A DNA stretch of 64,000 nt. Source: Pseudomonas sp. GD03944. Its GTDB lineage: Bacteria; Pseudomonadota; Gammaproteobacteria; Pseudomonadales; Pseudomonadaceae. The stretch is from assembly GCF_029839275.1 (NCBI RefSeq), contig NZ_JAOCAH010000002.1, positions 248,001-312,000 on the forward strand, read 5' to 3'. The notes below the pieces were generated by a model. That model ran no database searches and was not told the origin of the DNA. It was given only the letters and a program-made list of their open reading frames with translations. Positions 38,588 to 47,609 of the stretch are shown in pieces (the first letter of the stretch is position 1; every line of letters begins with the position of its first letter). A program made the translations under genes and the position numbers.

Positions 38588-39751
38588 TTACAGGTAGAAG
38601 GCCTTCAGCGGTGGGAAGCCGTTGAATTCCACGGCGCTGTAGCTGGTGGTGTAGGCACCGGTGGACAGCCAGTACAGGCGGTCACCGCTGGCCAGGTTCA
38701 GCGGCAGGCCGTACTTGTAGTTCTCGTACATGATGTCGGCGCTGTCGCAGGTCGGGCCGGCGATGATGACTTCTTCCATCTCGCCCTTGCGCTCGGTCCA
38801 GATCGGGAACTTGATGGCTTCGTCCATGGTTTCGATCAGGCCGCTGAACTTGCCCACGTCGGTGTAGATCCAGCGCTCGACGGCGGTGCGCGACTTGCGG
38901 GCGATCAGCACTACTTCGCTGACCAGGATACCGGCGTTGGCGATCAGCGAACGGCCCGGCTCCAGGATGATTTCAGGCAGCTCGTCACCGAAGTCTTCCT
39001 TGAGGAAACGGATGATTTCCTCGGCGTAGGTTTCCAGGCTGTTGGTGCGGGTGATGTAGTTGGCCGGGAAGCCGCCGCCCATGTTGATCATCTGCAGCTG
39101 GATGCCGTCTTCTTCCTTGAGACGCTCGAAGATCACCTTGACCTTGGCGATGGCGGCGTCCCACACGTCGATGTCGCGCTGCTGCGAACCCACGTGGAAG
39201 GAGATGCCGTACGGCACCAGGCCCAGCTGCTTGGCCAGGATCAGCAGGTCCAGGGCCATGTCCGGGTTGCAGCCGAACTTGCGGCTCAGCGGCCAGTCGG
39301 CGCTGGTAGAGCCTTCGGTGAGGATGCGCACGTAGATCTTCGAGCCCGGCGCGGCCTTGGCGATGTTGCGCAGGTCGGCTTCGGAGTCGGTGGCGAACAG
39401 GCGCACGCCCTTCTCGTAGAAGTAGCGCACGTCGCGGGCTTTCTTGATGGTGTTGCCGTAGCTGATGCGATCCGGGCTGACACCGCGGCCCATGACCTTG
39501 TCCAGCTCGTAGATCGAGGCGATGTCGAAGCTCGAACCCTTGTCCTTGAGCAGGTCGATGATTTCGACCGCCGGGTTGGCCTTGACCGCGTAATAGACCT
39601 TGGCGAATTCGAAACCGGCACGCAGGTCGTCGTAGGCCTGGGCGATGATCTTGGTGTCGATCACCACGAACGGGGTTTCGTGCTGATCGGCGAACGCCTT
39701 CATGCGCTGGAAAGTAGCGGGTGCGTAGTAGTCTTCGACCTTGATCGACAT
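38588..39751 (-). CDS. speC: Ornithine decarboxylase, alanine-racemase fold (SpeC)
   Basis: PLP enzyme that makes putrescine from ornithine. The 387-residue protein is of the eukaryote-like fold III type: PLP lysine K57 in KVYYAVKANP, the glycine loop MINMGGGFPANY, and the catalytic cysteine in GPTCDSADIMYENYKYGLP. GGAG lies 7 bases before the ATG. It is monocistronic, with a terminator after it and a 429-base upstream region that holds a strong hairpin. Lysine decarboxylation as a side activity is possible. Confidence 0.96.
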   Translation of the reverse strand: MSIKVEDYYAPATFQRMKAFADQHETPFVVIDTKIIAQAYDDLRAGFEFAKVYYAVKANPAVEIIDLLKDKGSSFDIASIYELDKVMGRGVSPDRISYGNTIKKARDVRYFYEKGVRLFATDSEADLRNIAKAAPGSKIYVRILTEGSTSADWPLSRKFGCNPDMALDLLILAKQLGLVPYGISFHVGSQQRDIDVWDAAIAKVKVIFERLKEEDGIQLQMINMGGGFPANYITRTNSLETYAEEIIRFLKEDFGDELPEIILEPGRSLIANAGILVSEVVLIARKSRTAVERWIYTDVGKFSGLIETMDEAIKFPIWTERKGEMEEVIIAGPTCDSADIMYENYKYGLPLNLASGDRLYWLSTGAYTTSYSAVEFNGFPPLKAFYL

Positions 39752-40180
39752 GCTAGGACTCCAAATGGCAAAACCAGGAACACATTGATTCGGGCAATCG
39801 AACCGGGCACAGGTTCAATTGCGTGTCGGGGGTGTCAGCACCTGATGTGCCGACCGGAACGCCTGATCAGTTTCCCCACTTTGGTTCGCCTACTTCCCAA
39901 GGCATGTCGCCGAGTACCCGAGGGGTCTCTCGTCGTCAGTACTTGAGCCGGATGGATCGTTGCCAGCATGGACGTTCGGGCGCGAACTTTAGGACCATGC
40001 TGGTTGTATATCAACCAAAAATTTTCGCTGTTTTACAGACGGGCGCCAACTGTTTTTAATCCTCAACAAAACGTCCTGAATGCTGCACAAAACCTGGCGC
40101 GGACGCGGTTTTATGACAGGCGCCTGACAAGCGGCACGCCCGTCCTCGACACGCCCTTTCTGCCCTGCTTGTTTCCGGCG
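39752..40180 (-). promoter_or_regulatory. Long speC leader with nested hairpin
   Basis: 429 bases without a gene. CCAGCATGG (39963-39971) and CCATGCTGG (39995-40003) pair perfectly, and inside them GTTCG-ggcg-CGAAC forms a second hairpin. Next to it lies TGGTTG-tatat-CAACCA (40001-40017) in an AT-rich patch to 40040, the likeliest promoter area on the - strand. A transcript from there would have a 5' UTR near 250 bases. Nothing else recognised. Confidence 0.5.
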
Positions 40181-40459
40181 TCAGGTCCAGGCCAGCACCA
40201 GGTCGTCCTGGGCGAGAAAGCCTTTCAGGTGACGCTGCATCACGTCCTGCACTTCGAGCAGGTCCGCGGCGTTGTCAGCGGTGCAGGTCAGGCTCAGGCC
40301 CTGGGCGTCTGCCAGCAACTGGCAGTGGCCGATGGAAAACGTCAGCTCGCCCCGGGTTTCGTCCCACACGGCGGTGATCTTGTGCGAGAAGTGCTTGCAC
40401 AGGCGGGACAGCAGGCGCGAGGCCTGGGGCGTCGGCAGGTAGCAATGGCTGGGTGACAC
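40181..40459 (-). CDS. DUF2218 protein of the iron-uptake cluster
   Basis: Small cytoplasmic protein of 92 residues with no known activity; no signal or membrane segment. DUF2218 features: an N-terminal RLLSRLCKHFSHK basic stretch and a C-terminal LLEVQDVMQRHLKGFLAQD. I set the start at a GTG (40459), because AGGAG lies 7 bases before it and the family starts there. It is the last gene of the TonB receptor-ABC transporter run, 13 bases after the ATPase gene. DUF2218 genes often lie next to siderophore uptake genes, which suggests a role in release or handling of imported iron. Confidence 0.86.
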   Translation of the reverse strand: MSPSHCYLPTPQASRLLSRLCKHFSHKITAVWDETRGELTFSIGHCQLLADAQGLSLTCTADNAADLLEVQDVMQRHLKGFLAQDDLVLAWT

Positions 40460-40472
40460 GGTGGAACTCCTG

Positions 40473-41255
40473 TCAGCGATGATTGGCCAGTGGACGGTCC
40501 ACCAGCACCAGGGGGAAGCCTTGGGAGCAGCGCTCGATGCGCGCCTCCACGCCATAGGCCAGGCGCAGCCAGTCAGGGTCGAGCACCTGTTCGGCCGGGC
40601 CCTGTCGGTAGCGCCCGCCGGGGGCCAGCAACAGCAGTTGGTCGCAGAAGCGCAAGGCCAGGTTGAGGTCATGGCAAGCCAGCAGGCCGATGCTGCCCCG
40701 CTCCCGGGTCAGTCGGTGCACGGCCTCCAATACCCGCAGTTGCCAATGCAGGTCGAGGGCACTGGTGGGCTCGTCCAGCAACAGCAGGTCCGGTGTGCCC
40801 ACCATGACCTGGGCCAGACCGACCAACTGGCGCTGGCCACCCGAGAGTTCGTCCAGCCGTCGCAGGGCCAGGTCGCCGATGCCCAGCATCGCCAGCACCT
40901 CGGCGATCCGCTCACGCACAGCCACCGTACTCAGCTCAGGACAGCGCGCACGACAGGCGCCCTGCAGGCTTTCGTACGCCAGCAGCGAGGTGGTCTGCGG
41001 CAGTTGCTGCGGCAGGTAGGCCACGCGCTCGCGCTGCTTCCACGGCGCAACGCCGAGCAGCGGCGAATCGCCGAAGTGCGCCTGCCCCGCACAGGCCTGC
41101 AAGCCACCCAGGGCCCGAAGCAACGACGACTTGCCGACGCCATTGGGCCCCAGCACGGCCACCAGGCTGCCCGCCGCAATGGGGTGCAGGTTCAGGTCGT
41201 GGAGGATTCGCCGTCCGCCGTAGGCCAGGTTCAGGCCCTCTGCACGCAGGCTCAT
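40473..41255 (-). CDS. Iron/siderophore-type ABC transporter ATPase (FepC/FhuC-like)
   Basis: ATPase of the metal uptake system, 260 residues. Walker A GPNGVGKSSLL, Q-loop AYLPQQLPQT, signature LSGGQRQLVGLAQ, Walker B LLLLDEPTSALD, H-loop ACHDLNLALR: all intact. The subfamily (with FhuC, FecE, BtuD) imports ferric siderophores, haem or cobalamin. It overlaps the permease gene by 4 bases (ATGA). Confidence 0.94.
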   Translation of the reverse strand: MSLRAEGLNLAYGGRRILHDLNLHPIAAGSLVAVLGPNGVGKSSLLRALGGLQACAGQAHFGDSPLLGVAPWKQRERVAYLPQQLPQTTSLLAYESLQGACRARCPELSTVAVRERIAEVLAMLGIGDLALRRLDELSGGQRQLVGLAQVMVGTPDLLLLDEPTSALDLHWQLRVLEAVHRLTRERGSIGLLACHDLNLALRFCDQLLLLAPGGRYRQGPAEQVLDPDWLRLAYGVEARIERCSQGFPLVLVDRPLANHR

Positions 41256-42313
41256 ACGCCGCTGCTCCGACCACGGGCCAGGATCAAGCCGATGAAAAGT
41301 GGCACCCCGACCACCGCCGTCACCAGGCCTACCGGCAGGATCACACCGGGCAACAGGGCACGGCTGGCCAGCGAGGCCAGCGACAGCAGCAAGGCGCCGG
41401 CCAGGGCACTGCCCGGCAGGTAGAAGCGGTGATCCTCGCCCAGCAGCAGGCGTGCCACATGCGGGCCGACCAGGCCGATGAACCCCACCTCGCCGACGAA
41501 GGCCGTGGCCACGCCAGTGAGCAGGCTGACGCGCAGCAGCACCATCGTGCGCAGGCGACCAACACGAATACCCAGGCTGCGCGCTTGTTCCTCACCGGCC
41601 CGCAGGCTGGTCAGCGACCAGGCCTGGCGCATCGACCAGGCCATGCACAGCGCCAGCACCAGGGCCACCAGAGCGACCCGTTGCAGGTCGGCACGGGCCA
41701 GGCTGCCCAGGGTCCAGAACACGATCTGCTGCAAGGCATCGGCATCGGCGAGGAACTGCAGCAGGCCGACCAGGGCGTTGAGGCCGAACAACAGGGCGAT
41801 GCCGAACAGCACCAGCGTGTGCAGCGCCGATCCCAGGATTCGTGCCACCGCCAACAGCAGCAGGCACGACAGGAAGGCAAAGATGAAGGCCGCCAGCGGC
41901 AGCAACAGGTCGGCGCCCAGGCCGGCGATGTTCGGGCGCAGCAGAATCACCAGCGCGGCGCCCAGGGTCGCCGCCGCGCCAACCCCCAGGGTGAAGGGAC
42001 TGGCCAGCGGGTTGTTCAGCGCCGTCTGCATCTCGGCACCGGCCAGGCCCAGGCTGGCGCCCACCACCAGGGCCATCAGTGCATAGGGCACGCGGATGTC
42101 GAGGATGATCACCGCCTGCGCCGGGTCCAGCGCCTGGGGCTGCAGCAGCCCCCGCGCCACGTCCCACCAGCTCAGGCCAGCCGGGCCGGTAGCCAGGTCG
42201 GCGATGAAGCTGGCCAGCACCAGCGCCAGCAACCCGCCCAGACAGGCCCAGCGCCACCACAGGGTGCGCCGATAGCCGCGGTGCAGCGTCTGCTGCGCAC
42301 TCAGCGCGGTCAC
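41252..42313 (-). CDS. FecCD-family ABC transporter permease
   Basis: Inner-membrane permease, 353 residues, about ten membrane segments; FecCD family markers are LGLAGAEMQTALNNPLASPFTLGVGAAATLGA and GEVGFIGLVGPHVARLLLGEDHR. Only one permease gene is present, so it should work as a homodimer. Overlaps both neighbours by 4 bases (binding protein upstream, ATPase downstream). Confidence 0.95.
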   Translation of the reverse strand: MTALSAQQTLHRGYRRTLWWRWACLGGLLALVLASFIADLATGPAGLSWWDVARGLLQPQALDPAQAVIILDIRVPYALMALVVGASLGLAGAEMQTALNNPLASPFTLGVGAAATLGAALVILLRPNIAGLGADLLLPLAAFIFAFLSCLLLLAVARILGSALHTLVLFGIALLFGLNALVGLLQFLADADALQQIVFWTLGSLARADLQRVALVALVLALCMAWSMRQAWSLTSLRAGEEQARSLGIRVGRLRTMVLLRVSLLTGVATAFVGEVGFIGLVGPHVARLLLGEDHRFYLPGSALAGALLLSLASLASRALLPGVILPVGLVTAVVGVPLFIGLILARGRSSGV

Positions 42314-43425
42314 AGGCTGATCCAGTACTGGCCGTCCAGCGCAACGGGCTGGAAGTCACGGTAGAACGCTTCCAGGGTATGCCGCGGATCGACGTCGGCG
42401 AACGCCTCGGGGTGCAGCCACTTGGCGAAAACCTGCACCGCCACCACGTTGAACGGGCTGTTGTAGAAGCCATGCCAGATGGCATGCACCCGCCCTTCGC
42501 GCACCGCCTTCAGGTGCTGCAAGCCACCACGCCCGACCAGCCGTGCCAGGGACACCAGCGCCGGCTCCGCCTGCACGCCAGGACCCAGTGCGATGTAGGA
42601 CGCACCGGCCGCCAGGCTGTCCGCCGAACCGACGGCGCTGGCGATGTACAGGTCTGGCGGCTCGCTGAGCAGCAGTTCCAGGTTCAGCACGCCGGCATGC
42701 CCGGGCAGACGGTCGCGGGCGATGTTGTCGCCCCCCGCCTCGGTCAGCAGGTCGGCGAACATCCCCCGTGCCATGCTCTCGCAGCAGCCGTCGCCCAGGC
42801 CGGCGCGGCTGTGCAGGAACACCTGCGGCCCCGGCGCTTGCGGCAGCCGCTCACGCACCGCCGCCAGCGCGGCGGCGTGGGCAGCGTTGAAGGCGTCGGC
42901 CCGGGCTTCACGCCCCAGCGCACGGCCGAGCAGCGTCATGCTGCGCGGCGTGTTGGCCAGGGGCTGCTCGCGAAAATCGACGAACAGCACCGCCACACCG
43001 GCGCGCTGCAACTGCTCGATCAGACGGCCCTGTGCACTGCTCGGCCCGTGCCCGGAGAGGCTGAAAATGGCCAGATCCGGACGCAGCGTCAGCACCTGTT
43101 CCAGGCTGAAGGTGTCGGCCGAACCCTGGCCGATGCGCGGCACCTGGGCCAGCGCCGGAAACGCCTGCTGGTACTGCCGGGCACTGCCCGGGTCGATCAG
43201 CGCCAGGTCCGCCGGCATGCCCACCAGGCGTTGCAGCAACTGCTCGCGTTCGAGCACCGCCAGCACCGGCAGCAATCGCCCTTCACCCAGCACGATGCGC
43301 TCGACCTTGGCGGGCACCTCGACCTCACGCCCGGCCAGGTCGGTCAGTACCTGCGCATGCGCCTGTCCCTGTGCGAGAGTTGGCAACGCCAGCCCCAGCA
43401 GTACAGCCAGAATCACCCGGTGCAT
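42310..43425 (-). CDS. Periplasmic metal/siderophore-binding protein (helical-backbone type)
   Basis: TroA/FepB-like binding protein of 371 residues with signal peptide (HRVILAVLLGLALPTLAQGQAHA). The N-terminal lobe starts VLTDLAGREVEVPAKVERIV. A Cys-Cys pair (GLGDGCCESM) in the second lobe stands out. I use the ATG at 43425, which overlaps the receptor stop by one base (TGATG); an in-frame GTG lies at 43437. Ligand unknown: iron, haem, cobalamin or another chelate are all possible for this family. Confidence 0.92.
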   Translation of the reverse strand: MHRVILAVLLGLALPTLAQGQAHAQVLTDLAGREVEVPAKVERIVLGEGRLLPVLAVLEREQLLQRLVGMPADLALIDPGSARQYQQAFPALAQVPRIGQGSADTFSLEQVLTLRPDLAIFSLSGHGPSSAQGRLIEQLQRAGVAVLFVDFREQPLANTPRSMTLLGRALGREARADAFNAAHAAALAAVRERLPQAPGPQVFLHSRAGLGDGCCESMARGMFADLLTEAGGDNIARDRLPGHAGVLNLELLLSEPPDLYIASAVGSADSLAAGASYIALGPGVQAEPALVSLARLVGRGGLQHLKAVREGRVHAIWHGFYNSPFNVVAVQVFAKWLHPEAFADVDPRHTLEAFYRDFQPVALDGQYWISL

Positions 43426-45374
43426 CAGATCCGCCACGCCAGACCCAGACGCAGTTCACGACCCGGCTCGAACGAACCATAGACCGCCTCGTACCCCGGA
43501 ATATGCCGGAAGTCTTCGTTGCTGGCGTGGTCCACGTACTGCTTGTCCAGCAGGTTCTTCAGGGTCAGGGTGAAGGTCAGCTGCTCCGGCAGCGCCTGCC
43601 ACTCGGCGGACAGGTCATGCACGCCGTAACCCGCCTTGGAAACGTCGCCGGCGCTGGTGTCCAGGGAGTCGATGCCCCGCACGAAGCGGCCCTGCCAGCC
43701 AAGGGTCAGGCTGTCGCTGACACGGTAGTCGGCGAAGGTGGTCCAGGTGTCGCCCAGGCTGGTGCCCAGGCCGTTGTGCTCGTAGACGTTGAGACGGTCG
43801 CCATCCAGACGGGCATCGTTGCGGTGGTAGCTCACGCCCAGGCTGACCTGCTGCCAGTGGTAGGCGGTCTGCAGCAGCAGGCCCTTGGTCTTCAGGTCGC
43901 CGATGTTCTGGTACAGCGCGGGCGGCTCGACCGGGTCGGCAATGGCGTCCTTGATTCGCGTCACGTAGGCCTTGGCCGACAGTTCCAGGCCGCCGTCGCG
44001 GTAGTCGAAACCGACTTCCTCGGTGCGCGCCTTCTCGGCCTTGAGGTCCGGATCGTTGCCGGCAACGTCGAGCTTGAACGCATCGCGCACCTGCGGCCCG
44101 CGCAGCGCCTGGGAATGGCCGGCGAACACCGCCAGCTCAGGCGTCAGCTGGTAACGCAGGCTCAGGTTGGGGCTGACGCCGTCTTCACGGAAGCTCTGCT
44201 TGGCGCGGTCGTCCAGCTTGTAGCGGTCGTAGCGCAGGCCGGCGCTGAGCAGCAGTTGCGAGGTGATCTGGTAGGCGTCCTGCACGTAGAAGCCGATGAC
44301 TTCGCCGTCTTCGTGGTCCAGCTCGCGGTCACCTTCCGGGCCGAGGGTGGTGCGGTCGTCGCGGTAGTCCGTGCCGTAGGTCACGGTGTGCGTGCCGATC
44401 CGGCTGGTGTTGCGCAGGTCGTAGCCGGTGCTGCGGGTGTCACCGAAGTACAGGCCGAAACGCCCATCCTGCTCCAGCTCGTTGGTGGTGTGGTAGGCGG
44501 TCAGTTCCAGGTCCAGCAGGTCGTTGTCCAGCGCCTGCCAGGCATAGTTGGCCGTCCAGGTCTCGCGCTCGGTCTGCAGCGGGTACAGCGGGTTGCGCGG
44601 GGTCACGCCCCATTGCGGGCGCTGCGGGCGCTCGCCCTCGTCGAGACGGCGCTCGTAGCTCAGGCGCAGGGTCTGCTCCTCGTTGAGCTTGCCCACCAGC
44701 TTGGCGTAGCCGAACTTCTGCCGCGAGGCGGTGCCGAGCACGTCGTCGTTGTTGCCGTCTTCGTAGTCGTTCTGGTCCTGGTAGCTGGTCATGGCCAGGG
44801 CCGACCAGTTCTCGCTGAACCGCCCGAACACGCTGGCGCTGGTCTTGTAGCCTTCGCCATTGCTGAAGTAACCAGTCTTGAGCAGCGCACCGAGTTGCTC
44901 CCCTTCACGCAGCAGGTCATCCGGGTCCTTGGTGACGAAACGCACCGCACCGCCCAGGGCACCGGGGCCGGCGGTGGCATCACCGGTACCGGCCTGCACT
45001 TCGGCACGCTTGAGCAGTTCCGGCTCGATGCTGATGCGCCCGGTGTGGTGGAAGGTCTGCCCTGGCTGGCTGGCACCGTCGATGGTGATGTTCAGCAGGG
45101 TGTCTTCCAGGCCGCGCAGGTACAGTTTCTGCGCCGCGGTGGAGCCACCGGCCACGGACACTTCGGGGTTGGACTCGAACACTTCCTGCAGGTCGCTGGC
45201 CTGGTAGCGCTCCAGTTGCTCGGCTTCGACGCTCTCGCTGCGGTCCAGCGCGGCGGCGGTAATTTCCTGTGCGTTCAGCTCCAGCGGCTGGGCGCTATGC
45301 GCCTGAGCAGCGGCGAGCAGCCCGCCAAAGGTGACAGCGCCAAGCAGACTCAGGCGATACGGGCAATGCGACAT
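43425..45374 (-). CDS. TonB-dependent outer-membrane receptor of the uptake cluster
   Basis: Outer-membrane gated channel of 649 residues: signal peptide (LLGAVTFGGLLAAAQAHSA, cut near 28), plug domain (DLQEVFESNPEVSVAGG ... GALGGAVRFVTKDP, about 60-170), and a 22-strand barrel with the C-terminal signature KNLLDKQYVDHASN and last strand LRLGLAWRI. No N-terminal signalling extension, so it does not act through a FecI/FecR sigma system; the adjacent two-component system is the likely regulator. GGGGAGGAACGATC precedes the ATG. Ligand unknown. Confidence 0.95.
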   Translation of the reverse strand: MSHCPYRLSLLGAVTFGGLLAAAQAHSAQPLELNAQEITAAALDRSESVEAEQLERYQASDLQEVFESNPEVSVAGGSTAAQKLYLRGLEDTLLNITIDGASQPGQTFHHTGRISIEPELLKRAEVQAGTGDATAGPGALGGAVRFVTKDPDDLLREGEQLGALLKTGYFSNGEGYKTSASVFGRFSENWSALAMTSYQDQNDYEDGNNDDVLGTASRQKFGYAKLVGKLNEEQTLRLSYERRLDEGERPQRPQWGVTPRNPLYPLQTERETWTANYAWQALDNDLLDLELTAYHTTNELEQDGRFGLYFGDTRSTGYDLRNTSRIGTHTVTYGTDYRDDRTTLGPEGDRELDHEDGEVIGFYVQDAYQITSQLLLSAGLRYDRYKLDDRAKQSFREDGVSPNLSLRYQLTPELAVFAGHSQALRGPQVRDAFKLDVAGNDPDLKAEKARTEEVGFDYRDGGLELSAKAYVTRIKDAIADPVEPPALYQNIGDLKTKGLLLQTAYHWQQVSLGVSYHRNDARLDGDRLNVYEHNGLGTSLGDTWTTFADYRVSDSLTLGWQGRFVRGIDSLDTSAGDVSKAGYGVHDLSAEWQALPEQLTFTLTLKNLLDKQYVDHASNEDFRHIPGYEAVYGSFEPGRELRLGLAWRI

Positions 45375-45405
45375 GATCGTTCCTCCCCAGAAAAGATGTG
45401 AATGT

Positions 45406-45426
45406 TTCGCATTTGCGAATTCTCAT
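45406..45426 (-). promoter_or_regulatory. Operator candidates before the TonB receptor gene
   Basis: TTCGCA-tt-TGCGAA (45406-45419) is a perfect 14-base palindrome, and the adjacent 45420-45426 reads ATGAGAA on the - strand, the core of many Pseudomonas Fur boxes (overall match to the 19-mer about 10/19). Located 32-52 bases before the ATG. Either Fur or the linked response regulator could bind. Confidence 0.5.
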
Positions 45427-45462
45427 CACATCCGCGGCCCCAGGGAATCACTTTTACAACTG

Positions 45463-46797
45463 TTACACCGCCGCACGGGGCAGGCGCATTTCCATGATCA
45501 GCCCGCCCTCGCGGCGGTTGCGCGCACGGATGCTGCCGCCCGTGGCGCAGATCTGCCGCTGTGCCAGCGCCAGGCCCAGGCCGAACCCGGCACGCTCGCT
45601 GCCACCGCGGAAGAACGGCTGGAAGATGCGTTCCAGCCACTGCTCGGCCACCCCCGGCCCCTGGTCGGCAACGGCCAGCAGCCAGTGGCCCTGCTCTTCT
45701 GCTAGGTCGACGTCCACGCGGCCGCCAACCGGTGTGTGGTCCAGGGCGTTGCGCACCACGTTCTCGATGGCCTGGCCCAGCGCCCGGCTGCTGCTGCCAT
45801 GCAGCGGTGCGCTGTCCGGCAACTGGCAGGCAATCTGCCGGTCCGGGTACTCGAAGCGGGCGTCGTCGAGAATGCTGTCGAGCAACTCGGACAGGTCCAG
45901 GCTCTCGTCGCGCAATTCCGGCCGTTCGTTTTCCAGCCAGCTCAGGGTCAGGGCATCCTCGACCAGCCGGCGCATGCCGCTGCAATCCTCGCGTATGCGG
46001 TCGAGCAAGCCGCGGTTGCCGCCGTCCTGCTCGGCCAGGCTGACCGCCATCTCGATGCGCGTCAGCGGCGTGCGCAACTCATGGGACATGTCCGCCAGGC
46101 GCTGACGCTGGTCGATGATCAATTGCCCGGTGCGTTCGGCCATGGCGTCGAACGTGTCGGCCAGGCTCGCCAGCTCGTCGTTGCGCGAACCGAGCAGCGA
46201 GCGCACCCGCACATCCAGGCGGCCGTCGCTGAACTGCCGGGTCGCCTGGTCCAGGCGACTCAGCGGCTGCATCAGGTGACGGTAGAGGATCAGGCAGAGA
46301 ATCAGCAGCAGCACCAGCGGCACCACCAGTTGCAACAGCAGCTTGGCGTAGTGCCAATACAGGCCGGGGCGCATGCGCTGCGGCAGCTGGATGAGGAAAT
46401 GCGCGCTGCCGTCGCTGAAGGGGATGTCCATGATCGGGTTTTCATGGAAGTACAGGTGAATCTTCCAGCTCAGGTCGCGACCCAGGCCGAAGCTCTCGGT
46501 GAAGCGCTGGGACAGCACGCTGCCGGCCAGCGGGCGCACTTCGGCCTCGACCAGCGCGGCCCAGGTCTGCTCCTGTTCCTGCAGGGTGTCCAGCCAGCGC
46601 TTGAGCGCCGCGTGGTCGCCGGAGCGGTACATGGCTTCGGCCTGCTGGGCGTAATGGCGCAGGGTCTGCTGGTGCTCGGTGTCGATGAAGCTCATGCGCT
46701 CCTCGTTCTGCCAGGCGACCCGGGCGATCACCCAGAACAGCACCACGCTGCCCAGCGCGATGACCAGGCACAGCTTCCAGAACAGGCGCCGGTTCAT
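45463..46797 (-). CDS. Sensor histidine kinase of the uptake cluster (PfeS-like)
   Basis: Membrane kinase of 444 residues: TM1 at about 9-27, periplasmic sensor domain of about 125 residues, TM2 at about 153-172, HAMP, H-box ADMSHELRTPLTR with H239, N-box ENVVRNALDHTP, G boxes VADQGPGV and GFGLGLALAQ. Architecture and place next to a TonB receptor recall PfeS, which senses ferric enterobactin in P. aeruginosa. The periplasmic signal here is unknown. Its ATG overlaps the regulator stop by 4 bases. Confidence 0.93.
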   Translation of the reverse strand: MNRRLFWKLCLVIALGSVVLFWVIARVAWQNEERMSFIDTEHQQTLRHYAQQAEAMYRSGDHAALKRWLDTLQEQEQTWAALVEAEVRPLAGSVLSQRFTESFGLGRDLSWKIHLYFHENPIMDIPFSDGSAHFLIQLPQRMRPGLYWHYAKLLLQLVVPLVLLLILCLILYRHLMQPLSRLDQATRQFSDGRLDVRVRSLLGSRNDELASLADTFDAMAERTGQLIIDQRQRLADMSHELRTPLTRIEMAVSLAEQDGGNRGLLDRIREDCSGMRRLVEDALTLSWLENERPELRDESLDLSELLDSILDDARFEYPDRQIACQLPDSAPLHGSSSRALGQAIENVVRNALDHTPVGGRVDVDLAEEQGHWLLAVADQGPGVAEQWLERIFQPFFRGGSERAGFGLGLALAQRQICATGGSIRARNRREGGLIMEMRLPRAAV

Positions 46798-47492
46798 ACG
46801 AAGCTGTACCCACGGCCGTGCAAAGTCTGCAGGCGGTCGGTGGCCAGCCCGGCCTCGGTCAGGCGTCGGCGGATGCGGCTGACGTGCATGTCCAGGCTGC
46901 GATCGTAGGTGCTGTACTCGCGCTCCAGTGCCACGCGGTAGAGGTAGGGTTTGCTCAGGGCTTCGCCACGGTGACTGACCAGCAGCCAGAGCAGGCGGAA
47001 CTGCAGCGGCGTCAGCGCCAGGTCGCACTCGCCGACCCGGGCCTGCTGGGCATGGCGATCCAGGTGCAGGGTGTCCACCTGCAGCTGCTCGGCCTGGCTG
47101 CCGCGGGCCAGGTCGTGGCTGCGGCTGCGGCGCAACACGGCGTCGATGCGCAGTTGCAGCTCGGTGATGTTGAACGGCTTGGGCAGGTAGTCGTCAGCGC
47201 CGTGGCGCAGGCCGCGGATGCGCTCCTCTTCGGCTCCGCAGGCGGTGAGCATGATCACCGGCACCTGCTGCTGCTCGCGCAGGCGGCGCAACACCGTGAA
47301 GCCGTTGACGTCCGGCAGCATCACGTCGAGCAGCAACAGGTCCGGCTGCTCGTTCAAGGCCATGTCCAGACCGCTCTCGCCCAGGTGGCTGGTGAGGGTC
47401 GCATAGCCCTGGCCACGCAGCAGCTCGCCGAGCTGGGCGGCCAGGGTGCGGTCGTCCTCGATGATCAGGATGCGGGCGAGGCTGGCGGTCAT
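46794..47492 (-). CDS. OmpR-family response regulator of the uptake cluster (PfeR-like)
   Basis: DNA-binding regulator of 232 residues: receiver domain with D13, D14, phosphoacceptor D56 (LLLLDVMLP) and K near 105 (YLPKPF), then a winged-helix domain (LTPLQFRLLWLLVSHRGEALSK ... YSTYDRSLDMHVSRIRRRL ... GRGYSFV). Expected to activate the receptor operon at 45406-45426. A Fur-like site lies upstream at 47517-47544. Confidence 0.94.
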   Translation of the reverse strand: MTASLARILIIEDDRTLAAQLGELLRGQGYATLTSHLGESGLDMALNEQPDLLLLDVMLPDVNGFTVLRRLREQQQVPVIMLTACGAEEERIRGLRHGADDYLPKPFNITELQLRIDAVLRRSRSHDLARGSQAEQLQVDTLHLDRHAQQARVGECDLALTPLQFRLLWLLVSHRGEALSKPYLYRVALEREYSTYDRSLDMHVSRIRRRLTEAGLATDRLQTLHGRGYSFV

Positions 47493-47516
47493 GGCGGGTG
47501 CTCGGAGGGTTAAGGC

Positions 47517-47544
47517 GAATGATTCTCATATATAACCATGAGAA
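47517..47544 (-). promoter_or_regulatory. Fur-box-like site before the response regulator gene
   Basis: TTCTCAT (47523-47529) and ATGAGAA (47538-47544) form a perfect 7-bp inverted repeat with 8 bases between; GAATGATTCTCATAT at 47517-47531 resembles the Fur 19-mer (about 11/19). It lies 25-52 bases before the regulator ATG. Confidence 0.65.
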
Positions 47545-47609
47545 CTGCAAAGCCCCTGCACGCCGTAAGGCAAAAAACGGCGGGGACGGCTCAACACCGC
47601 GCCGCCGGA

